DNA from: CAVWDU01 sp963840725 | GTDB taxonomy: Bacteria; Pseudomonadota; Gammaproteobacteria; Pseudomonadales; Halieaceae | Length of the DNA: 64,000 nt | Assembly: GCA_963840725.1 (NCBI GenBank) | Contig: CAWIZY010000022.1 | Location: 1 to 64,000 of the forward strand | Direction of reading: 5' to 3' | Part shown: positions 25,804 to 34,404 of the stretch, one piece after another | Layout of the letters: each line of letters starts with the position of its first letter | How positions within the stretch are numbered: the stretch's first letter is position 1 | Notes under the pieces: generated by a model | What the model saw: the letters and a program-made list of their open reading frames with translations, nothing else | Told to the model about the DNA's origin: nothing | Database searches by the model: none | Program-made: the position numbers and the translations under genes

Positions 25804-26449
25804 AGGGTATTCCCGTGTGTGGAATGAGTTTTTCATCGAGCGAGGCTCCCTGTTCTGTGAGTTGCAGACGACCCTGCACAAGCCATTGGGCGGCGACTGG
25901 ATAGATTTCGTGCTCTAGCGCCAGAATTCTTCCTGCCAGTGTATGGGCCGTATCCTCGGGCTCTATTGATACCCGGGCCTGCAGGATGGGCGGCCCCCCG
26001 TCCAGTTCAGCGGTCACGAAGTGTACTGTCGCCCCGGCCTCGTCATCCCCGGCCTCAATCGCCCGCTGATGGGTGTTGAGCCCGGGATATTTTGGCAGCA
26101 GTGACGGGTGAATGTTCAGCAATCTGCCCCTGTAGGCGTTGGTAAAAACCGGACTGAATATGCGCATAAAACCCGCGAGCAGGGTGACGTCGATCGCATG
26201 CTCATGCAGGCAGTCAACCAGGGCCTGGTCAAATGCCTCGCGACTGTCGTACGCCCGATGATCAATCGTGGCAACGCTGATCCCGGCTTTTTTTGCCAGA
26301 CCGATGCCCTCGGCCTCCGGACGGTTGCTGATGACGAGCTTGACCTCGGCATCCAGACGGCCAGCCCTGCAGGCTTCGGCGATGGCGAGCATGTTGCTCC
26401 CGCGACCGGAAATCAGTACGGCGATACGCCTGTCACTCGGCCGGGTCAC
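25781..26449 (-). CDS. purN: Phosphoribosylglycinamide formyltransferase
   Basis: This 222-residue enzyme adds formyl from 10-formyl-THF to GAR in purine synthesis. IAVLISGRGSNMLAI is the phosphate loop, FMRIFSPVFTNAYRGRLLNIHPSLLP contains the catalytic Asn/His (NIHPSLLP), and GATVHFVTAELDGGPPI carries the catalytic Asp (ELDGG). The GTG start overlaps the purM stop (GTGA), so the two are coupled. Confidence 0.95.
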   Translation of the reverse strand: MTRPSDRRIAVLISGRGSNMLAIAEACRAGRLDAEVKLVISNRPEAEGIGLAKKAGISVATIDHRAYDSREAFDQALVDCLHEHAIDVTLLAGFMRIFSPVFTNAYRGRLLNIHPSLLPKYPGLNTHQRAIEAGDDEAGATVHFVTAELDGGPPILQARVSIEPEDTAHTLAGRILALEHEIYPVAAQWLVQGRLQLTEQGASLDEKLIPHTGIPYVPGVHQ

Positions 26450-27486
26450 GACAGTAGTTCGACCTCTTGGTCGCCGCTGGTGATTCGTCCCAGTTCCCAG
26501 GCCGGGTGACCGCTATTGTTGAGCTGTGCCAGGGCTTTGGCGGCGTCATCTGCGCTGACACAGATCACCATGCCCACACCGCAATTGAACGTGCGGTACA
26601 TCTCGGCCGTATCCACGTTGCCGTGCTGCTGCAGGTAATGGAAAATGGCGGGCCACTCCCAGCTTCCTGTATCGATTTGAGCCTTGCAACCCGCGGGCAG
26701 TACCCGAGGCAGGTTTTCCAGCAGGCCTCCCCCGGTGATATGGGACAGCGCCTTGACCTGCAGCTGCGGAAATAAATCGAGCAGCGCCTTGACGTAGATG
26801 GTCGTAGGTGTGAGCAGGGCTTCGCCGAGGGTAATGTCACCCAAAGGCTGCTGCAGGTCAGCATTGCTGACGTCCAGTATCTTGCGGATCAGCGAGTAAC
26901 CATTGGAATGCGGGCCACTGCTGGCGAGGCCTATGAGGCTGTCTCCCGTGCGCACCGCGCTGCCATCGATAATCTGGTCCTTCTCGACGACGCCGACACA
27001 AAAACCCGCCAGGTCATAGTCCTCGCCGTGGTACATGCCGGGCATTTCCGCAGTCTCGCCTCCCACCAGGGCGCAGCCGGCCAGTTCGCAACCGCGGCCG
27101 ATACCCTCAACGACCGCAACGGCGGTCTCCACGCTCAGTTTGCCGGTGGCGTAGTAGTCAAGAAAGAACAGTGGCTCTGCGCCGGCCACCACAAGGTCGT
27201 TGGCACACATGGCTACCAGATCTATCCCAATGGTGTTGTGAACACCTGCGTCCATAGCCAGTCGCAGCTTGGTGCCTACCCCGTCGGTGCCTGACACCAG
27301 TACTGGCTGCCGATAGCCCGACGGTATCTCACAGAGCGCGCCAAACCCGCCCAGCCCGCCGAGTACTTCACTGCGTCGAGTACGCCGGCTGACTGACTTG
27401 AGTCGGTCTACCAGTGCGTTACCAGCGTCTATGTCGACGCCAGCGTCTTTGTAGCTCAGCGATACGGGTACACGGTCGTCGGCCAT
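26446..27486 (-). CDS. purM: Phosphoribosylformylglycinamidine cyclo-ligase
   Basis: This 346-residue AIR synthetase closes the imidazole ring of purines. LSYKDAGVDIDAGNALVDR, SGTDGVGTKLRLA, GGETAEMPGMY and SHITGGGLLENLPRVLP are standard family blocks. The start at 27486 gives the standard length; 25 in-frame codons upstream are in the divergent promoter region. It is divergent from the DUF2066 gene and coupled to purN. Confidence 0.96.
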   Translation of the reverse strand: MADDRVPVSLSYKDAGVDIDAGNALVDRLKSVSRRTRRSEVLGGLGGFGALCEIPSGYRQPVLVSGTDGVGTKLRLAMDAGVHNTIGIDLVAMCANDLVVAGAEPLFFLDYYATGKLSVETAVAVVEGIGRGCELAGCALVGGETAEMPGMYHGEDYDLAGFCVGVVEKDQIIDGSAVRTGDSLIGLASSGPHSNGYSLIRKILDVSNADLQQPLGDITLGEALLTPTTIYVKALLDLFPQLQVKALSHITGGGLLENLPRVLPAGCKAQIDTGSWEWPAIFHYLQQHGNVDTAEMYRTFNCGVGMVICVSADDAAKALAQLNNSGHPAWELGRITSGDQEVELLS

Positions 27487-27665
27487 TGTCACGGGGTCCA
27501 GTTGGAATGGGAGCTGATTGAATGAAGGCACTATTTTAGCGGGATGGCTATGCAGGTACACCCTGGTCTTAGTGCATTTATTCCGCTTGCCGGGGGTGGC
27601 ATGGCGCTGTCGGAGGGGCTCAACACTGATACAATATGGTGTTTACAGGGGCAGGGAATCGGCTC

Positions 27666-28721
27666 GTGAGCAGAATACGCGTGTTTTTATTGGGGCTGTT
27701 ACTGTTGGCACAGCCGGGGCTTGGGGTGGCAGAAACGGTAGCCAACCTCTATAGCGCCGAGGTCGTGGCGGCGGATCGCAGCCAGGCAGCGCTGAACCGC
27801 GCGGCGCGCGAAGGTCTGCAGCAGGTGCTGGTGAAAGTCTCCGGCACTAGCGCTCTGCTGAACAACCCCGGCATCAAACCGGCGCTGGGGAATGCGCGGA
27901 CCTATGTGCAACGGTATTCCTATCTGCCTGCAGAGCCTGACGACGAGGGTGTCGGCGTGCGATTGCAGTTCGCCGGGTCCACGATCAACGAATTGATTAC
28001 CGATGCGGGTGCGCCTCTGTGGACGGCCAATCGCCCTGCGGTCCTGACCTGGCTGGCTCTGCGTGGTCCCCGTGAGGAAGGCGGGCCGGGGGGAGAGCGC
28101 TTGGCGGGACGCGATGCAGAGCAGAAAGTCGATGAAGAGCTGGCCGCTGCCTTCTCTCGGCGTGGAGTGCCGGTGAAGCTGCCGTCGGGTGGGTCAAGCG
28201 CGGTAGCTGTGAATCAGCTCTGGCGTATGTCGCCCCAGGCGATTACAAAAGCCTCAGCGCCTTACCAGCTTGACGATGTGCTGGTGGGGCGGCTGACCTA
28301 CGACGATCAGGGGCGCGCCAGTGGTCAATGGACTTACCTGTTTGACGGCGCAAAACGAGATCGCTCAGTCAGCGCAACGAGCGAGCAGCAGTTCATGGAT
28401 GCCGGAGTGAACCTGGTTGCCGATGCAATGGCTGCCCGTCTGGCGGTGGCCCCCACCGATACGGAAGCGGATGGGCTGTTGATGAGCGTAATCGGAATCA
28501 CTCGCTATGCGGATTACGCTGCGGTAGTGAAGTGGCTTGAAGAACTGGAACTGGTTGATCAGGCTAATCTGGTGCACGTGAATGGGGACAAGGTAGAGTT
28601 TCGTGTCATTGCCCAGATAGATGCCTCGCAGCTGGCAGGTCTGATTCAGATGAACAGGCGTCTCATTCCCCTGCCGGGTCCTGCGGGTGTCGATAGTCTG
28701 AGCTACCAGTGGCAGAACTAG
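27666..28721 (+). CDS. DUF2066 exported protein
   Basis: This 351-residue secreted or periplasmic protein has a clean signal peptide (RIRVFLLGLLLLAQPGLGVAET). DUF2066 markers are AALNRAAREGLQQVLVKVSG and YVQRYSY. No activity is known; members are found upstream of AI-2E transporter and hda genes in gammaproteobacteria. The GTG at 27666 is preferred over the ATG at 27636 because ggggcaggga precedes it and the signal then has a normal n-region. A tacaat box just before 27636 may be the -10. It overlaps the next gene by 13 bp. Confidence 0.8.
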   Translation: MSRIRVFLLGLLLLAQPGLGVAETVANLYSAEVVAADRSQAALNRAAREGLQQVLVKVSGTSALLNNPGIKPALGNARTYVQRYSYLPAEPDDEGVGVRLQFAGSTINELITDAGAPLWTANRPAVLTWLALRGPREEGGPGGERLAGRDAEQKVDEELAAAFSRRGVPVKLPSGGSSAVAVNQLWRMSPQAITKASAPYQLDDVLVGRLTYDDQGRASGQWTYLFDGAKRDRSVSATSEQQFMDAGVNLVADAMAARLAVAPTDTEADGLLMSVIGITRYADYAAVVKWLEELELVDQANLVHVNGDKVEFRVIAQIDASQLAGLIQMNRRLIPLPGPAGVDSLSYQWQN

Positions 28722-29872
28722 AGGAGGAGACCATCCGGCGCTGGCCACTGGCTCTGGCCGTTATTGTCGCGTTAGGTGTCAGTTTCTTTTTGCTCAAGCC
28801 GATCCTCTCGCCTTTCGTGCTGGGTATCCTGTTCGGGTACCTGGGCGACCCCATGGTGGATTACCTCGAGAGGCACCGGTTTAAGCGAACCGCCGGCGTG
28901 GTACTGGTGTTTCTGGTTTTCAGCGCGTTTGTGGCTGTCGCGGTGCTGCTGGCCGTTCCGTTATTGGTGCGGCAACTGGACCTTCTGGTGCAGAAGATCC
29001 CGCTGGTTTATCAGTGGTTGATTGATGTTGTCGGGCCCTGGTTGCAGCTGCGATTTAACCTCCCGATGGATCAGTTGCCCAAGGTAGATTGGTCCGATCA
29101 ACTGGCGGACAACTGGGCCTCGCTGGGCAAGGTCACTGCCAGCACGCTGAAGAAGCTTACGGGCTCCGGCGCCAATATTTTACTGTGGCTGACCAATCTG
29201 GCCCTGGTGCCGGTCGTGGCGTTTTATCTGATGCGCGATTGGGATCGCTTAAAGCTGAAGGCACTCAATTTGTTTCCGCTGGCCTGGCAGGGCGAGATTG
29301 TAGCGCTGGTGTCTGAAGCGGACGAAGTGGTCGGGGCGTTTCTGCGCGGTCAGTTCCTTGTGATGTGCTCATTGGCTGTGATTTATTGCACCGGGCTCTG
29401 GTTGATTGGCGTGCAGCTGGCCTTAGTGCTTGGTCTGATTGCGGGTATGGCGAGTATCGTGCCCTATCTGGGGTTTATGGTTGGGATCGTTATCTCAGGG
29501 ATCGTGGCCTGGGCCCAGTATCAGGAGATCGGTATTTTGCTGTGGGTCGCCGTGGTATTCGGGGTCGGGCAGGCTATCGAGAGTATGGTGTTGACGCCCT
29601 TGTTAGTAGGTGATCGCATCGGTCTGCACCCGGTAGCGGTTATCTTCGTATTAATGGCTGGAGGACAGATCGCCGGATTTATCGGCGTGGTGGTTGCTCT
29701 GCCGGTGGCTGCGGTCATCATGGTGTTTGTCCGCCATGCGGTGGCACATTATCGGAGCAGCGATATTTATCATCACGGCAGCGGTGACTCCGCGGTGGAG
29801 CCGGCAGGCCCAAAGCTGGATCAGACGGTTGATGATGTTGATGCCAGAGGCGATCGGGCCGATGAGTCCTAG
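28709..29872 (+). CDS. AI-2E family transporter (PerM-like)
   Basis: This 387-residue inner-membrane protein has about eight TM helices: an N-terminal TM pair, a charged periplasmic/cytosolic segment (about 95-150), then the AI-2E core. The core contains GLIAGMASIVPYLGFMVGI and MVLTPLLVGDRIGLHPVAVIF, which are diagnostic. Members have been proposed to export AI-2 or act as Na+/H+ antiporters; the substrate here is unknown. The GTG at 28709 overlaps the DUF2066 end, and the gene itself overlaps hda by 11 bp. Confidence 0.88.
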   Translation: MAELEEETIRRWPLALAVIVALGVSFFLLKPILSPFVLGILFGYLGDPMVDYLERHRFKRTAGVVLVFLVFSAFVAVAVLLAVPLLVRQLDLLVQKIPLVYQWLIDVVGPWLQLRFNLPMDQLPKVDWSDQLADNWASLGKVTASTLKKLTGSGANILLWLTNLALVPVVAFYLMRDWDRLKLKALNLFPLAWQGEIVALVSEADEVVGAFLRGQFLVMCSLAVIYCTGLWLIGVQLALVLGLIAGMASIVPYLGFMVGIVISGIVAWAQYQEIGILLWVAVVFGVGQAIESMVLTPLLVGDRIGLHPVAVIFVLMAGGQIAGFIGVVVALPVAAVIMVFVRHAVAHYRSSDIYHHGSGDSAVEPAGPKLDQTVDDVDARGDRADES

Positions 29873-30590
29873 TCAATTGCAGCGACAGCTGCCGCTCAAC
29901 GTTCGCTTGCAAGACGATGCGACTGTGGACAACTTTCTGGTTTTCCCCGAGCGTGAGGCGTTGCTGGACGCAGTGTGCCGCCAGCTTGGGGCGGCGGGTG
30001 ATCCGGTACTGCATCTGGCCGGCCCGCCGGGCTGTGGCAAATCTCACCTCCTGCAGGCGGCCTGCCATCTTGCGGGTCTGGGGGCGTTCTACTTGCCTTT
30101 GAAAGACTTGGTGAACGGATGTTTGGCTGGCGATGAGGCAAGCCCACAACAGGTTCTGGAAGGTGCGGAACACCTCGATCTGGTATGCCTTGACGATCTG
30201 GACGCCGTTGTCGGCCTGCCGGCCTGGGAAGAGGCGCTGTTTCACCTGTACAACCGTGCGCGAGAGCGCAGTTGCCGACTACTGATCGGGGCCGTGGGCG
30301 CGCCCCGCACCCTGGCTCTGGAATTGCCCGATCTGCTGTCCCGGCTGAGCTGGGGCACGGTTTATCAACTCGCGCCTTACAGCGATCAACAGCGAATCGA
30401 AATACTGCAGTTTCGGGCGGCACGGCGCGGCTTAAAGCTGCCAACGGATGTGGCGATGTATATTCTCAGCCGGGCGCCGCGCGACCTGGACACCCTGATC
30501 GAGTTACTTGAGCAGCTCGATGTGGCCTCCCTGACAGAGCAGCGCAGGCTTTCCATTCCCTTTGTCAGACACGCCCTGGGTTGGAAATGA
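29862..30590 (+). CDS. hda: DnaA regulatory inactivator Hda
   Basis: This 242-residue AAA+ protein stimulates ATP hydrolysis on DnaA after replication starts, while bound to the sliding clamp. The clamp-binding motif is near the N-terminus (RQLPL). Walker A is GPPGCGKSHL, Walker B LVCLDDLDAV, and the Box VII/sensor region LSWGTVYQLAP and RAPRDLDTL. The start at 29862 places the clamp motif at residues 7-12 as in E. coli; longer in-frame forms lie inside the transporter gene. Confidence 0.92.
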   Translation: MSPSQLQRQLPLNVRLQDDATVDNFLVFPEREALLDAVCRQLGAAGDPVLHLAGPPGCGKSHLLQAACHLAGLGAFYLPLKDLVNGCLAGDEASPQQVLEGAEHLDLVCLDDLDAVVGLPAWEEALFHLYNRARERSCRLLIGAVGAPRTLALELPDLLSRLSWGTVYQLAPYSDQQRIEILQFRAARRGLKLPTDVAMYILSRAPRDLDTLIELLEQLDVASLTEQRRLSIPFVRHALGWK

Positions 30591-30804
30591 GGCAGCCCGT
30601 ATCGCAGACCTCGCGATTGCTGAGCAAACTGGCGTAAAAAAATACGCGGAGACCCGTCGGAAAACGGACTTAAACCGCACAACACGCGCAGAAAGGGCCC
30701 CATCCGGTACGAAATATTTCTACAAAATAACCGTAGCATACGGCGACGCGCAGACTACACTGGTAACATTATTTATTGGCCTTTTAATGAGGGAGTACAG
30801 CATC

Positions 30805-31830
30805 ATGACCAATCGCATTCTGGGGACCGCCACAACGGCAGTATGTACCGCGCTGGCCATGGGCCTGACCCCGGCAAGTCATGCCGAATTGCCTATAACA
30901 CTGAACGCCGGTGCGGGTTACTGGTTCTTTGACAGCGATCGCGAACTTGAGGACACCGCCACGCCCTGGGTCAGTCTGGAATATGCATTCACGGACCGCT
31001 GGGCAGCGGAGATTTTTTACGCGCAAGACGATACCGAGTACAACAACGGGATTGATACCGACGTCGCCACCTGGCAGATCGATATGCTGTACTACGGCGG
31101 TAGTTACATTGGTAATACACCGCGAATTCGTCCCTACTTCGCAGTCGGGGCGGGTGAAATCGATATCGAGGCACGGGATTTCGATACCGTCGAAACGACT
31201 ATCAATGCCGGGGTGGGCCTGCGCTGGATGATGACGCCCCGCTTTGGCGCCCGCCTGGAGGCCAAGGTGCTGCACAGCCTTGATGAAAGCCACAACGACT
31301 GGCTGATGTTGGCCGGCCTGAACTACTATTTCGGTAAGGTCGCCGCCGATGTGGTCGCCACCGGGCCTGTGGATACTGACGGTGATGGTGTCTACGATGA
31401 CCGGGATCAGTGCCCGGGTACTGCGGCCGGCACCCGTGTCGACAGCGTGGGTTGTCCGATGCCGGTTGCGCAGGTGGCTTCAATCAAGCTCAAGGTTAAT
31501 TTCCCGTTCGACTCTGACAGGGTCGAGGAACGCTACTTCAGCGACATAGCCGAGCTCGGGGCGTTTCTGCAGCGGTTCGATGACCTGCAGGTGGACGTCG
31601 AAGGTCACACGGACAGCCTCGGCGATGATAGCTACAACCAGCAGCTTTCTCAGCGCCGTGCACAGGCCGTGGTGGATTTATTGGTCAATGAGCACGGCAT
31701 TGCCAGGGAGCGCCTGCAGCCGGTGGGCTACGGTGAGACGCGACCTGTCGCAAGTAACGACACGGCAGAGGGTCGCGCCGAGAACCGCCGCGTCATGGCC
31801 ACCCTCGAAGTCGAGTTCGAAGAGGAATAA
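30805..31830 (+). CDS. OmpA family outer-membrane protein
   Basis: This 341-residue protein has a signal peptide (to about HAE, residue 27), an eight-strand OmpA-like barrel (residues about 30-180), one thrombospondin type 3 calcium repeat (DTDGDGVYDDRDQCPGT) and a C-terminal OmpA/MotB domain. GHTDSLGDDSYNQQLSQRRA and the Asp/Arg pair that bind peptidoglycan are present. It probably tethers the outer membrane to peptidoglycan. The start at 30805 follows gagggag. The 214 bp after hda carry its promoter, with AT-rich stretches near 30715-30780, but no clear hexamers. Confidence 0.88.
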   Translation: MTNRILGTATTAVCTALAMGLTPASHAELPITLNAGAGYWFFDSDRELEDTATPWVSLEYAFTDRWAAEIFYAQDDTEYNNGIDTDVATWQIDMLYYGGSYIGNTPRIRPYFAVGAGEIDIEARDFDTVETTINAGVGLRWMMTPRFGARLEAKVLHSLDESHNDWLMLAGLNYYFGKVAADVVATGPVDTDGDGVYDDRDQCPGTAAGTRVDSVGCPMPVAQVASIKLKVNFPFDSDRVEERYFSDIAELGAFLQRFDDLQVDVEGHTDSLGDDSYNQQLSQRRAQAVVDLLVNEHGIARERLQPVGYGETRPVASNDTAEGRAENRRVMATLEVEFEEE

Positions 31831-31870
31831 CGCCCACGGGTGGGGTGCTGCCTGTCCGCCGGGCCGCAGC

Positions 31871-32641
31871 TCAGCTCAGGCTGAACTCGTCTCTATCGAC
31901 ATGGAAGGGAAAGGACTCCCTGTAATCTTTTAGCGCCTGACTGCTCAGAAGCGCGCTTTCGATGCCGCTGCGGTCCTTCATGTCGAGCAGTAACTCGCCG
32001 TCTGCCCTCACCGCCAGGCTGTCGCCATTGTAGCTGAGTCCGTTTGCGTCACTGCCGATGCGGTTGACACCGATCACGCAGGCTTGATTTTCGATGGCTC
32101 TGGCAATTAATAGCTGGCGCCAGTGAGCGCGTCGTGTGCTTGGCCAATTCGCCACATAGAGCATCAGGTCGTAATCGCCGAGATTGCGACTAAACACGGG
32201 AAAGCGCAGGTCATAGCAGACCTGCAGATTGATTTGCCAGCCTCTCCACGGCACGACCACACGGCGGTTCCCGGCCAGGTAGCGTCGGTGCTCACCTGCC
32301 ATTCTGAACAAATGACGTTTGTCGTAGTGGTATTTGTCCTCGGGGGTGATGAATAACAGCCGGTTGTGTACGCCCTGCTCGGTGCGTACGGCCAGACTGC
32401 CGGTGACCGCGCAATCCCGCTCCCGGGCAGTTCGGAGCAGCCAGCCTTCCGTGGGGCCACCGGGGTCTTCTGCGTTGGCAACAGCGTTCATGGAAAATCC
32501 CGTTGTGAACATCTCCGGGAGCACGATCAGGTCGGTGTCGCCGGGCAGGTTGTCAATCAACGCACTGATCTGGGCACGGTTGTCTTCTGGCTGTTCCCAG
32601 GCCAGTGCACACTGGACCAGGCTGATATTCAGATCTCGCAT
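31871..32641 (-). CDS. yafV: Omega-amidase (YafV/Nit2-like carbon-nitrogen hydrolase)
   Basis: This 256-residue nitrilase-superfamily hydrolase has the Glu-Lys-Cys triad in VLPEMFTTGF, YDKRHLF and NLQVCYDLRFP. The YafV-type omega-amidase hydrolyses the 2-oxo acids made by glutamine or methionine transamination, such as 2-oxoglutaramate. The aminotransferase gene upstream overlaps it by 13 bp, and in E. coli YafV is paired with the related YbdL, which strengthens the call. Confidence 0.85.
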   Translation of the reverse strand: MRDLNISLVQCALAWEQPEDNRAQISALIDNLPGDTDLIVLPEMFTTGFSMNAVANAEDPGGPTEGWLLRTARERDCAVTGSLAVRTEQGVHNRLLFITPEDKYHYDKRHLFRMAGEHRRYLAGNRRVVVPWRGWQINLQVCYDLRFPVFSRNLGDYDLMLYVANWPSTRRAHWRQLLIARAIENQACVIGVNRIGSDANGLSYNGDSLAVRADGELLLDMKDRSGIESALLSSQALKDYRESFPFHVDRDEFSLS

Positions 32642-33768
32642 AGTATCTCCGCCGCACGCAGGAGCACCGCATCGCTTTTGGCGAAGCAGAAGCGCAGGTA
32701 GTGCTGTGCCGGCGGCTTTTCATAGAATAGAGAAACAGGAATCGACGCGATTGCGTAGCGCAGGGTCCAGTCCTCGCACAGTTGGAGATCGACGGTGTCG
32801 GTTATCGCACTGTAGTCGAGGAGTTGGAAGAAGCTGCCTTCGCTGGGCAGCCACTGAAATCGCGATGATGCCAGCGCGGTGCAAAATAGATTGCGCTTGG
32901 CCTGATAGAAGGCCGCCAGTGTCCCCGGGTAGTCCGGGTCAGTCGCCATGAATTCCGCCAGAGCGCGCTGAACCGGTGTTACGGCAACAAACGTCACGTA
33001 TTGATGAACTTTCCGCAGTTCATCTGTCAGTGCGGGTGGCGCAACCACATACCCGGTCTTCCAGCCTGTCACGCAATAGGTCTTGCCGAATGAGAAGACG
33101 GCGAAACTGCGCTCTCTCAGCCCCGCATACTGCAGCACGCTGCGATGCTGGCCGCCATCGAATACCAGATGCTCATAGACTTCATCGCTCACGATGAGCA
33201 AATTGTGCTCGGTCGCGAGGGACTGCAGCCTCAGCATGTCATCCTCAGAAAATACCGCTCCACTGGGGTTGTGGGGTGAATTGATGATCATCATGCGGGT
33301 TCGCGGTGTCACGGCAGCTACAACCCGCTCCCAGTCGACTCTGAAGTCACCTCGGGTCAGTGGCACGCGCACGGGCGAGCCACCAGCCAGTTGGATTGCC
33401 GGGAGATAACTGTCATAACAGGGGTCGAGAACAATCACCTCATCGCCCGGTCCCACGCTTGCGGTGATCGCGCAGTAGATACCCTCGGTAGCGCCGGGGA
33501 CCACGGTGATTTCACTCTCCGCATGGCACTCAACATCACGATAGCGGAAGATCTGTTGTGCTATCTGCGCCCGCAAGGCGGGGTCGCCGGCCATTGGCGC
33601 GTACTGATTGTGGCCGTCCATCACGGCCCGGGCCATGGCTTCACGCAGTGCCTGTGGTGCATCAAAGTCCGGAAAACCCTGGGACAGGTTGATGGCCCCG
33701 TGCTGTGCTGACAGAGCAGACATCCGACTGAATATGGTGGTGCCGCTGTCCGGCAGTTTGCTGTTCAT
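32629..33768 (-). CDS. ybdL: Methionine/glutamine aminotransferase (YbdL-like)
   Basis: This 379-residue fold-type I aminotransferase (class I/II) carries the PLP lysine in FSFGKTYCVTGWKTGY. LSQGFPDF, GATEGIYCAI, NSPHNPSGAVFSEDD and the C-terminal Arg in YLRFCFAK match the family. YbdL-like enzymes transaminate methionine and aromatic amino acids with 2-oxo acids. It overlaps the omega-amidase gene, so the pair probably forms a transaminase/omega-amidase unit. Confidence 0.85.
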   Translation of the reverse strand: MNSKLPDSGTTIFSRMSALSAQHGAINLSQGFPDFDAPQALREAMARAVMDGHNQYAPMAGDPALRAQIAQQIFRYRDVECHAESEITVVPGATEGIYCAITASVGPGDEVIVLDPCYDSYLPAIQLAGGSPVRVPLTRGDFRVDWERVVAAVTPRTRMMIINSPHNPSGAVFSEDDMLRLQSLATEHNLLIVSDEVYEHLVFDGGQHRSVLQYAGLRERSFAVFSFGKTYCVTGWKTGYVVAPPALTDELRKVHQYVTFVAVTPVQRALAEFMATDPDYPGTLAAFYQAKRNLFCTALASSRFQWLPSEGSFFQLLDYSAITDTVDLQLCEDWTLRYAIASIPVSLFYEKPPAQHYLRFCFAKSDAVLLRAAEILCEI

Positions 33769-33802
33769 CAGCGAGATAGACCCCTCGCCAGATTGGCTTG
33801 CA

Positions 33803-34279
33803 TCAAAGCTGCGTCTCCAGAGGTAGCTCCGTCGTGTTCTTGATTTCGGTCACGGCCATGTGTGAGTGCAATTCGCGAATCGCGGGGCTGGCGGTCAGCG
33901 TGCTGCGCACGAAGGTCTCATAATGGCGTATGTCACGGGTGACGATTTTCAGCAGATAATCCCAGATCCCGGTCATGGTATAGCACTCCATGACCTCCGG
34001 GTAGCGTGCGATGTCCTGCTCAAATGCCTGCAAGTCCAGGCGGCCCGCCGCAGTGAGGTTGATCGTCGCGAAGACGACCATGTCGATGCCCAGCGCGTCC
34101 CGGTCCAGAATGGCGACCCGCCGCTTGATGATGCCCGCCTGGTCCAGTTTGTTGATCCGCCGCCAGCACGGCGATTGCGATACATTGATGCGTTCAGCCA
34201 CACGGGCAGTGCTGACGGTGGCGTCGGCCTGCAGCAATTTAAGAATTTCTACATCCTGTTTGACAAGATTTTGGGTCAT
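33803..34279 (-). CDS. Lrp/AsnC family transcription regulator
   Basis: This 158-residue regulator has an N-terminal winged helix (about 8-60: ILKLLQADATVSTARVAERI and VSQSPCWRRINKL), then the RAM ligand domain (about 70-150: VMECYTMTGIWDYLLKIVTRDI). These proteins sense amino acids. It lies between the aminotransferase/omega-amidase pair and the divergent IOR gene, with a 125-bp shared region at 34280-34404, so local control of amino-acid catabolism is likely. Confidence 0.88.
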   Translation of the reverse strand: MTQNLVKQDVEILKLLQADATVSTARVAERINVSQSPCWRRINKLDQAGIIKRRVAILDRDALGIDMVVFATINLTAAGRLDLQAFEQDIARYPEVMECYTMTGIWDYLLKIVTRDIRHYETFVRSTLTASPAIRELHSHMAVTEIKNTTELPLETQL

Positions 34280-34404
34280 TTTAACCCCCTCGTTGCGAAA
34301 AATCGAAATAGATGGTCTTCAATACCCGGATATCCACGTCAAATCAAATAACAATTTCTATACTTTTAGGAGACACTGGCATTCTAACTACAGGTGGCGG
34401 GCAC